Assembly (NCBI RefSeq): GCF_014297445.1 | Contig: NZ_JACORU010000003.1 | Span: 186,001-250,000, forward strand | Length of the DNA stretch: 64,000 nt | Origin: Ramlibacter albus | GTDB taxonomy: Bacteria; Pseudomonadota; Gammaproteobacteria; Burkholderiales; Burkholderiaceae_C | Reading direction: 5' to 3' | Notes under the pieces: generated by a model | Told to the model about the DNA's origin: nothing | Seen by the model: the letters and a program-made list of their open reading frames with translations, nothing else | Database searches by the model: none | Translations under genes and position numbers: made by a program | Shown here: in pieces, positions 57,782-64,000 of the stretch | Numbering within the stretch: the stretch's first letter is position 1 | Layout: every line of letters starts with the position of its first letter

Positions 57782-59533
57782 ATGCAGCTGAGCCCGAGCC
57801 AGGTGATCGTCCTGGCGACACCCGTTTTCTTCGGCCTGATCGCGATCGAGTTCGCGTGGGGCTGGGCGCGCAAGCGCAACACCTACCGCCTGAACGACGC
57901 CATCAACAGCATCAGCCTGGGCATGCTCAGCGAGATCAGCAAGGTGCTGACGCGCTTCTTCCGCATTGCCATCTACGGCGCCGTCTACAACTTCGTCGCC
58001 GTCGTGCACAACGACGCGTTCTGGATGTCGTGGTACGGCTGGCTGCTGGCGCTGGTGTTCTACGACTTCTGCTACTACTGGCACCACCGTGCAGGGCACG
58101 AGGTGGCGGTGTTCTGGGCCGCCCACGTGGTGCACCACCAGAGCCAGGACTACAACCTGTCGACGGCGCTGCGGCAGACCAGCAGCGGGGCCTTGCTCGG
58201 GTGGGTCTTCTATTTGCCGATGGCGGTGGCGGGCGTGCCGCCGCTGGTGTTCGGCGTGGTGCTGCTCATCGACCTGCTCTACCAGTTCTGGGTGCACACG
58301 GAGCACGTGCCGAAACTCGGCTGGTTCGACCGCTGGTTCGTGTCGCCCTCCAACCACCGCGTGCACCACGCGGTGAACGACGTCTACCTCGATCGCAACT
58401 ACGGGGGCATCCTGATCGTGTGGGACCGCATGTTCGGCAGCTTCGCGGAGGAAGGCGAGAAGTGCGTGTACGGCACGCGCAGCCCCCTGGAGAGCTGGGA
58501 CCCGCTGTGGTCGAACGCGGAGGTGTACTGGGGCCTCGCGAAGGATTCGTGGCGCGCGAAGGACTGGGGCGACAAGCTGCGCGTGTGGTTCAAGCCGCCG
58601 GGGTGGCGGCCGGCGGACGTGGCGCAGCGTTTTCCGAAGCCGGCGTTCGATATGCAGCAGGTGCGGCAATTCCATCCGCCGATGACGAAGGCGCTGATGT
58701 GGTTCGCGGGGCTGCAGTTCGCCGCGATCCTCGGCGGCGTGGCGCTTTTCCTGTGGACGGCGGACCAGGCGGAGATGGCGCGTTCGGTTGTGTGGCTGGC
58801 CGCGCTCGCGGCTTGCCTGTGGGCCGTGGGTGCGGCGATGCAAGGCCGCATCTCGATGCTCGAAGTGCTGGCCATCGAGGCTGCGGCACTTGCTACCGCC
58901 ACGGGCGCGGCCGGCCTGGTCGAACTGCATCGAGTCTTCAAACCGCTCACGATGGTGCTGGTGATGGTGTTTGCCGCGCGGCGTGGCGCGCACTGGTTGC
59001 TGCTGGCCGCGTTCGCGTTTTCGCTGGTGGGCGATGTGTTCCTGATGCTGCCCGGGCAGTTCATCCCGGGGCTGGTGAGTTTCCTCGTTGCGCACCTGTT
59101 CTTCATCGCGCTGTTCAAGCGGGGCACGGCCTGGTTTCCGAGCCGGGGCGCCTTGCTGGCGACGCTTGCCGCGGCTGCGGTGATGTACGCCATCCTCTTC
59201 CCGAACCTCGCGCCCGTGCTGAAGATCGCGGTGGCGTGCTATGCCGTCGTCATCGCCACGATGGCCGCGCAGGCGATCGGCCGCGCCAAGGTGCAACGGG
59301 ATGGCGCCTCCGCTTTCGTGGCGGCGGGCGCGGTGCTGTTCATGCTGAGCGACTCGCTGCTGGCGATCAACCGCTTCGCGACGCCGCTGCCGCTGGCGCA
59401 GCTGTGGGTGCTCGCCACGTACTACAACGCGCAATTGCTCTTTGCGCACAACGCCACGGAAGTCGTCATGCCGGACTCGATCCGGCATCCATCGTGGCGC
59501 GGCGAAATGGACCCCGGGTCGAGCCCGGGGTGA
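57782..59533 (+). CDS. Fusion: sterol desaturase/alkylglycerol monooxygenase-like domain plus YhhN (lysoplasmalogenase) domain
   Basis: 583-residue membrane protein. The N-terminal half (about 1-260) is a fatty acid hydroxylase/sterol desaturase domain with the diiron histidine boxes HHRAGH, HVVHHQSQ and HRVHH, close in style to TMEM195/alkylglycerol monooxygenase. The C-terminal half (about 370-560) has the hydrophobic pattern and GDVFLMLP and LSDSLLAINRF motifs of YhhN/TMEM86 lysoplasmalogenases. A middle region (about 290-340) links them. The last 22 codons (VMPDSIRHPSW onwards) and the stop come from a 71-base repeat. Confidence 0.9.
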   Translation: MQLSPSQVIVLATPVFFGLIAIEFAWGWARKRNTYRLNDAINSISLGMLSEISKVLTRFFRIAIYGAVYNFVAVVHNDAFWMSWYGWLLALVFYDFCYYWHHRAGHEVAVFWAAHVVHHQSQDYNLSTALRQTSSGALLGWVFYLPMAVAGVPPLVFGVVLLIDLLYQFWVHTEHVPKLGWFDRWFVSPSNHRVHHAVNDVYLDRNYGGILIVWDRMFGSFAEEGEKCVYGTRSPLESWDPLWSNAEVYWGLAKDSWRAKDWGDKLRVWFKPPGWRPADVAQRFPKPAFDMQQVRQFHPPMTKALMWFAGLQFAAILGGVALFLWTADQAEMARSVVWLAALAACLWAVGAAMQGRISMLEVLAIEAAALATATGAAGLVELHRVFKPLTMVLVMVFAARRGAHWLLLAAFAFSLVGDVFLMLPGQFIPGLVSFLVAHLFFIALFKRGTAWFPSRGALLATLAAAAVMYAILFPNLAPVLKIAVACYAVVIATMAAQAIGRAKVQRDGASAFVAAGAVLFMLSDSLLAINRFATPLPLAQLWVLATYYNAQLLFAHNATEVVMPDSIRHPSWRGEMDPGSSPG

Positions 59534-59535
59534 CA
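59465..59535 (+). repeat. 71-base palindromic (REP-like) repeat, copy 2
   Basis: The element begins GTCATGCCGGA and ends CCCGGGGTGACA, the same length and orientation as 38555-38625. The first arm has a compensatory change: G38565:C38571 is A59475:T59481. It sits between two convergent genes and encodes the last 22 codons and stop of the fusion protein. Confidence 0.85.
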
Positions 59536-59540
59536 GCGCG

Positions 59541-60596
59541 CTACTCGAACAGCTCGCCCGCGCTCTTGGGCGGCACCACGCCGAGATGGCGGTAGGCCGC
59601 CAGCGTAGCGATCCGCCCACGCGGCGTGCGCTGGAGGTAGCCCTGCTGGATCAGGTACGGCTCGATCACGTCCTCGATCGTGTCCCGCTCCTCGCCGATC
59701 GACGCGGCCACGTTGTCCAGCCCGACCGGTCCGCCATCGAAGCGATGGATCACCGCCTCCAGCAACTTGCGGTCCATGACGTCGAAGCCCTGCGGGTCCA
59801 CGTCCAGCATCGCCAATGCCTTGTGCGCGATCTCCTGCGAGATGTGGCCAGTGCCCTTGACGTCCGCGTAGTCGCGCACCCGGCGCAGCAGCCGGTTGGC
59901 GATGCGGGGTGTGCCGCGTGAACGTTGCGCGATCTCGGTCGCGCCCGCATCGTCGATGGGCGCGGTGAGCAACCCCGCACTGCGCCGCACGATGCGCGCG
60001 AGCTCGTCGGGCGTGTAGAACTCCAGGCGCGCGACGATGCCGAAGCGGTCCCGCAGCGGGTTCGTGAGCATGCCCGCGCGCGTGGTCGCGCCCACGAGCG
60101 TGAAGGGCTGCAGGTCGAGCTTGATCGAGCGTGCCGCCGGGCCTTCGCCGATCATGATGTCGATCTGGTAGTCCTCCAGCGCGGGATACAGGATCTCCTC
60201 GACCACCGGCGACAGGCGATGGATCTCGTCAATGAAGAGTACGTCGTTCTTCTCGAGGTTGGTCAGCAGCGCGGCCAGGTCCTTCGGCTTTTCCAGCACC
60301 GGACCCGAGGTCTGGCGCAAATTCACGCCCAGCTCGTGCGCGATGATGTGCGACAGCGTCGTCTTGCCCAGCCCCGGCGGGCCGAACAGCAACACGTGGT
60401 CCAGCGCCTCGCCGCGCTTGCGGGCCGCCCCGATGAAGATCTCCAGCTGCTCGCGCGTCTTCGCCTGCCCGACGTACTCATCGAGCATCTTCGGCCGCAA
60501 CGCCCGCTCGATCGCCTCTTCGTTCGGCGACGCCGGCGCGGCCGACACCACGCGCTGCGAAGGCGCAGGAGCGAAGTCGTCGGTCTGGATGGTCAT
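59541..60596 (-). CDS. ruvB: Holliday junction branch migration helicase RuvB
   Basis: Hexameric AAA+ motor that drives branch migration of Holliday junctions with RuvA. The 351 residues have Walker [10 protein letters not shown], Walker [11 protein letters not shown], sensor 1 GATTRAG, and a C-terminal winged helix ([16 protein letters not shown]). The start overlaps the ruvA stop as ATGA. The 71-base repeat separates it from the convergent fusion gene. Confidence 0.97.
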   Translation of the reverse strand: MTIQTDDFAPAPSQRVVSAAPASPNEEAIERALRPKMLDEYVGQAKTREQLEIFIGAARKRGEALDHVLLFGPPGLGKTTLSHIIAHELGVNLRQTSGPVLEKPKDLAALLTNLEKNDVLFIDEIHRLSPVVEEILYPALEDYQIDIMIGEGPAARSIKLDLQPFTLVGATTRAGMLTNPLRDRFGIVARLEFYTPDELARIVRRSAGLLTAPIDDAGATEIAQRSRGTPRIANRLLRRVRDYADVKGTGHISQEIAHKALAMLDVDPQGFDVMDRKLLEAVIHRFDGGPVGLDNVAASIGEERDTIEDVIEPYLIQQGYLQRTPRGRIATLAAYRHLGVVPPKSAGELFE

Positions 60597-61168
60597 TTGG
60601 CCAGGGCCCTCAACGCCAGCTTGATGCCCTCACTGACGCCCACGTCCTTCGGCAATGCCTTCAGCGACGCACTGGCTTCCTTGTCGCTGTAGCCGAGCGC
60701 GACCAGCGCCTGCAGGATGTCGGCCTGCGCATCGCTCGCGGGCGCGGCGCCGGCCAAGCCGAGGTCCGCGCCGATCTTGCCCTTGAGCTCCAGCAGCAGG
60801 CGCTCGGCCGTCTTCTTGCCGATGCCGGGCACCTTCACGAGCCGGCTCGCGTCCTGCGCGGTCACGGCCTGCGCGATGTCGCCCACGCTCATGCCGGACA
60901 GCACGGCCAGCGCGGTGCGCGGCCCCACGCCCGAAATCTTGATCAGCTGCCGGAACGCCTCGCGCTCGGGTGCGGAACCGAAGCCGTAGAGCACCTGCGC
61001 GTCCTCGCGCACGACAAAATGCGTGAGGAGCGAAACCTTCTCGCCCACACCGGGCAGGTTGTAGAACGTGCTCATCGGCACATCGACCTCGTAGCCGACG
61101 CCGTGGCAGTCCACCAGCACCTGCGGTGGGTTCTTGTCGCTCAGGGTTCCGGTCAATCTGCCTATCAT
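60593..61168 (-). CDS. ruvA: Holliday junction DNA-binding protein RuvA
   Basis: Tetrameric junction-binding partner of RuvB. The 191 residues have the N-terminal OB fold ([18 protein letters not shown]), the two helix-hairpin-helix motifs ([14 protein letters not shown] and [12 protein letters not shown]) and the C-terminal RuvB-contacting domain ([11 protein letters not shown]). It heads the ruvAB operon and is divergent from phoH across 25 bases. Confidence 0.97.
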   Translation of the reverse strand: MIGRLTGTLSDKNPPQVLVDCHGVGYEVDVPMSTFYNLPGVGEKVSLLTHFVVREDAQVLYGFGSAPEREAFRQLIKISGVGPRTALAVLSGMSVGDIAQAVTAQDASRLVKVPGIGKKTAERLLLELKGKIGADLGLAGAAPASDAQADILQALVALGYSDKEASASLKALPKDVGVSEGIKLALRALAK

Positions 61169-61193
61169 TGGAGCTCCTGTACGGATTATCAGC

Positions 61194-62138
61194 TTGATTC
61201 TCAGACACGACTTCACCCCGGCGAACAACACGCGCCTCGCGCACCTGTGCGGCCCCATGGACGAACACCTGCGCACCATCGAGCAGGCGCTGCAGGTCAA
61301 GATCTCCCACCGCTCCGAGCACTTCCGCATCGAGGGGCCCAAGGCCAAGGCGAGCCGCGCGCTGGACGTGCTGCTGGCGATGTACGAGATGGCCGGCCGC
61401 ACCATCCCGCGCGACCGTGTGCAGCTGATGGTGGCGGGCGACGAGCCGCCGCTGCACGAGGACGACGACGGTTCGCTCGTGCTGCACACGCGCCGCACGG
61501 ACCTGAAGGCGCGCACGCCGAACCAGAGCGTGTACCTGGAGAACATCGCCACGCACGACATCACGTTCGGCATCGGGCCGGCGGGCACGGGCAAGACCTA
61601 CCTCGCCGTGGCGTGCGCGGTGGACGCGCTGGAGCGAAGCGCGGTGCAGCGCATCATCCTCACGCGGCCCGCGGTGGAAGCGGGCGAGAAGCTCGGCTTC
61701 CTGCCCGGCGACCTCACGCAGAAAGTGGACCCGTACTTGCGGCCGCTGTACGACGCGCTGTACGACCTGATGGGGTACGAGCGGGTGCAGAAGGCTTTCG
61801 AGCGCAACGCGCTGGAGATCGCACCGCTCGCGTTCATGCGCGGGCGCACGCTGAACAACGCCTTCGTCATCCTCGACGAGGCGCAGAACACCACGCCGGA
61901 ACAGATGAAGATGTTCCTCACGCGCATCGGCTTCGGCAGCAAGGCGGTGGTGACGGGCGACATCAGCCAGGTGGACCTGCCGAAAGGGCAGCTGTCGGGG
62001 CTCGTGGAGGCCGAGCACATCCTGCGGCGCGTGAAGGGCATCGCGCACACGCGGTTCACGAGCGCGGACGTGGTGCGGCACCCGCTGGTGGCGCGCATCG
62101 TCGATGCGTACGACGCGGCACGGGCGAAGGATCGATGA
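61194..62138 (+). CDS. PhoH-like ATPase
   Basis: 314 residues from the TTG at 61194 (another in-frame TTG lies at 61134). It has the Walker [12 protein letters not shown], Walker [10 protein letters not shown] and the [17 protein letters not shown] segment of the PhoH/YbeZ family of cytoplasmic ATPases linked to RNA metabolism and ribosome quality control. It overlaps ybeY by ATGA; phoH (ybeZ) and ybeY are regular partners. Confidence 0.93.
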   Translation: MILRHDFTPANNTRLAHLCGPMDEHLRTIEQALQVKISHRSEHFRIEGPKAKASRALDVLLAMYEMAGRTIPRDRVQLMVAGDEPPLHEDDDGSLVLHTRRTDLKARTPNQSVYLENIATHDITFGIGPAGTGKTYLAVACAVDALERSAVQRIILTRPAVEAGEKLGFLPGDLTQKVDPYLRPLYDALYDLMGYERVQKAFERNALEIAPLAFMRGRTLNNAFVILDEAQNTTPEQMKMFLTRIGFGSKAVVTGDISQVDLPKGQLSGLVEAEHILRRVKGIAHTRFTSADVVRHPLVARIVDAYDAARAKDR

Positions 62139-62581
62139 GCGGGTTGGACCTGTCGCTGCAGTTCGGTGAGTTCGCCGGTGCGGCGAAGCACCGAGCATTG
62201 ATCAAGCGAGCCAAGGTCGCGCGCTGGATGGAAGCCGCACTCGCACGCCCCGGCGAGATCGCCGTGCGCATCGTCGGCGAGGAAGAAGGCCGTTCGCTCA
62301 ACCGCCAGTACCGCGGCAAGGACTACGCGACGAACGTGCTCACGTTCGACTACACGCGCGAGCCGGTGGTCAGCGCCGACCTCGTGCTCTGCGGCCCTGT
62401 CGTCGAGCGCGAGGCGAAGGAGCAAGGCAAGGACCTCGAGGCGCACTACGCGCACCTGCTGGTGCATGGCACGCTGCACGCGCAGGGCTACGACCACGAG
62501 ACGAACGAACGCGACGCACTGGAGATGGAGGCGCTGGAAGTGCTGCTGCTCGGCGCGCTCGGCTTCGCCAACCCCTACTGA
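62135..62581 (+). CDS. ybeY: Endoribonuclease YbeY
   Basis: Metal-dependent RNase needed for 16S rRNA maturation and ribosome quality control. The 148 residues have the zinc motif [11 protein letters not shown] (H3 of the family) and the TNVLTFDY segment. The start overlaps phoH as ATGA. Its 3' end overlaps the convergent dtd by seven bases. Confidence 0.96.
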   Translation: MSGLDLSLQFGEFAGAAKHRALIKRAKVARWMEAALARPGEIAVRIVGEEEGRSLNRQYRGKDYATNVLTFDYTREPVVSADLVLCGPVVEREAKEQGKDLEAHYAHLLVHGTLHAQGYDHETNERDALEMEALEVLLLGALGFANPY

Positions 62582-63015
62582 ATGCGCAGCGGGATCGTCA
62601 CCGGCCCGTCGTTGACGAGGTGCACCTTCATGTCGGCAGCGAACTCGCCGGTTTGCACGACGGGGTGCGTGGCCCGCGCCTTGCCGACGAAGTAGTCGTA
62701 GAGCCGCTTGCCTTCATCCGGCGCAGCCGCATTCGTGAAACTCGGCCGGTTGCCACCGCTCGTGTCCGCCGCGAGCGTGAACTGGCTCACCAGCAGCAGC
62801 CCGCCGCCGACGTCCTGCACGCTGCGGTTCATCTTGCCTGCCTCGTCGCTGAAGATGCGCAGCTTCAGGAGCTTGGCAAGCAACTTGTCGGCCTGCGTCT
62901 CCGAGTCACCCCGCTCCGCACACACCAGCACCAGCAGGCCCGCGCCGATCTCGCCGATCGTTGCGCCCGCCACCACCACTTTCGCTTCGCTCACGCGCTG
63001 CACGACCGCCAGCAT
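62575..63015 (-). CDS. dtd: D-aminoacyl-tRNA deacylase
   Basis: Hydrolyses D-amino acids wrongly attached to tRNA. The 146 residues have the family motifs [21 protein letters not shown] and [11 protein letters not shown], and length is normal. Its start shares a base with the stop of the cation efflux gene upstream (TGATG), so the two are probably co-translated. Confidence 0.95.
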   Translation of the reverse strand: MLAVVQRVSEAKVVVAGATIGEIGAGLLVLVCAERGDSETQADKLLAKLLKLRIFSDEAGKMNRSVQDVGGGLLLVSQFTLAADTSGGNRPSFTNAAAPDEGKRLYDYFVGKARATHPVVQTGEFAADMKVHLVNDGPVTIPLRIQ

Positions 63016-63929
63016 CAGATCAAATCCTCCTCGTCCGCGAAGTGTGCCTCGACGTCGCTGGGCAGCAGTTCGATGGTCGCGCGCAGGCCCGGCACGGCGC
63101 TCATGAGCGCCTGCTCCACGCTGCCTCGCACGGCGGCCGCGCGCCCGAGCGTCCAGCTCGCGGGCATGTGCATGTGCAGGTGCACAAAGCGCCGGCTGCC
63201 GGAGCGGCGCGAGGAGATGTGGTCGAAGCGGATCGTCGGGTGCTCGAATTGCTTGAGCGTGCTTTCGATCTGCGCGAGCACGTCGCGCTCGACGCGCTTG
63301 TCCATCAGGCCCTGCGACGAACGCCACACGAGGTTGCCGCCTTCGCGCAGGATGTTGAGCGCGACGCCGATGGCGACCACCGGGTCGAGCCAGGCCCAGC
63401 CGGTGAGCGCGACGCCCGCGACACCCACGACCACGCCGGCCGACGTCCACACATCGGTGACGAGGTGGCGCGCATCGCCTTCGAGCGCCATCGAGCGGTG
63501 CTCGCGGGCCGACTGCAGCATCAGCCACGCCAAGGCCCCGTTGATCGCCGAGCTGAGCACCGACAATGCGAGGCCGAGCCCGAGCTGCTCGATGCCGCGC
63601 GGCTCCATCAGCCGCAGCACCGCGGCCCAGAGGATGCCCGCGGCGGCGACGACGATGGCGAGCCCTTCGAAACCGGAAGAGAAGTACTCGGCCTTGTGGT
63701 GGCCGTAGGGATGGTCCTCGTCGGCCGGGCGCGCCGCGATCGTCACCATCAGCAGCGCAAACGCGGCGCTGGCCAGGTTCACCAGTGACTCCATCGCGTC
63801 GGACAGCAGGCCCACCGAGCCCGTCACCCACCATGCCAGAGTCTTGAGCCCGATCGTGACCACCGCGACCACGATGGAGACGCGCAGCAGCAGCTGGGGC
63901 GGCAGGCGGCGCAGGTCGTCGAGGGTCAT
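63015..63929 (-). CDS. Cation diffusion facilitator family transporter
   Basis: 304-residue inner-membrane metal/proton antiporter. About six membrane segments, with metal-site residues in the second ([11 protein letters not shown]) and the fifth ([12 protein letters not shown], HxxxD), and a cytoplasmic C-terminal domain. The second-helix site reads ExxxN instead of the classical DxxxD, while helix five keeps HxxxD; the ion (zinc, iron or manganese) is not determined. It overlaps the start of dtd by one base. Confidence 0.9.
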   Translation of the reverse strand: MTLDDLRRLPPQLLLRVSIVVAVVTIGLKTLAWWVTGSVGLLSDAMESLVNLASAAFALLMVTIAARPADEDHPYGHHKAEYFSSGFEGLAIVVAAAGILWAAVLRLMEPRGIEQLGLGLALSVLSSAINGALAWLMLQSAREHRSMALEGDARHLVTDVWTSAGVVVGVAGVALTGWAWLDPVVAIGVALNILREGGNLVWRSSQGLMDKRVERDVLAQIESTLKQFEHPTIRFDHISSRRSGSRRFVHLHMHMPASWTLGRAAAVRGSVEQALMSAVPGLRATIELLPSDVEAHFADEEDLI

Positions 63930-63977
63930 GATTCCGATTCTCGCGCACGGGCCGAGGGCCGATGCTTGAGCCCGTGC

Positions 63978-63983
63978 AAGAAT
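63978..63983 (+). promoter_or_regulatory. -10-like box before a possible gene starting at the window edge
   Basis: AAGAAT ends seven bases before an ATG at 63991, the layout used by leaderless genes elsewhere in the window. Only three codons of any such gene are present. Confidence 0.25.
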
Positions 63984-64000
63984 CCGCCGCATGCACAAGC

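Overview
The window is about 64 kb of dense, GC-rich bacterial chromosome. Gene order and protein sequences point to a betaproteobacterium of the order Burkholderiales, probably a Comamonadaceae member such as Ramlibacter or Variovorax. Supporting signs are pilMNOPQ next to aroKB, System II cytochrome c biogenesis (ResB/CcsB) next to a cytochrome c4, a LysR regulator beside a DUF2917 gene, MidA-FolM-FolB-TtcA in one neighbourhood, and the family's mobile-looking 71-base palindromic repeat. It reads as core chromosome: there is no phage, integrase, transposase, CRISPR array, rRNA or tRNA that I can support, and no gene-free stretch over 300 bases.

Layout: 1-7459 (minus) is the type IV pilus operon pilMNOPQ, an inserted Ig-repeat lipoprotein, aroK and a truncated aroB. 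7674-13522 holds PBP1A, frataxin, LptM/LysA and the MsrPQ methionine sulfoxide repair pair. 13584-17759 is cytochrome c assembly and cytochrome c4. 17834-22369 has EngB, an epoxide-hydrolase-like enzyme, two lipid A acyltransferases and metK with a structured leader. 22377-28078 has two unknown genes, a glycine-zipper/ferritin-like fusion and DNA ligase D. 28203-33544 carries an aldehyde dehydrogenase, GlmS, an Lrp regulator and GlmU, so both UDP-GlcNAc enzymes lie close together. 33563-38547 holds a lipoprotein, a metallo-beta-lactamase-fold protein, gluconokinase and three regulators or regulator partners. 38609-46700 has a heterodimeric ABC exporter, 5-FTHF cyclo-ligase, soluble lytic transglycosylase, a PQQ-type sugar dehydrogenase and a glutathione transferase. 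46697-52084 holds DapA-like, CCA transferase, ROK kinase, MidA and a pterin pair. 52089-59533 has the DUF1326/DUF2182 pair, a methyltransferase, TtcA, a phosphatase, a D-threonine aldolase-like enzyme and a desaturase/lysoplasmalogenase fusion. 59541-63929 holds RuvAB, PhoH, YbeY, D-Tyr-tRNA deacylase and a cation efflux protein.

The genes are packed tightly: ATGA/GTGA stop-start overlaps join most co-directional pairs, and several convergent pairs overlap at their 3' ends. At about ten genes a -10-like TANAAT box ends only 5-8 bases before the start codon and no Shine-Dalgarno is visible, which suggests frequent leaderless transcription.

The best candidates for something undescribed are: (1) the metK leader (21122-21197), where an 8-bp helix over the start codon, a helix over the ribosome-binding site and a mutually exclusive alternative helix look like a translational riboswitch that I cannot assign to a known class; (2) a single protein joining an alkylglycerol-monooxygenase/sterol-desaturase-type domain to a lysoplasmalogenase domain, i.e. 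two ether-lipid-cleaving folds in one chain; and (3) two 71-base repeats at convergent gene ends with a compensatory base-pair change, each supplying the stop codon of a gene.
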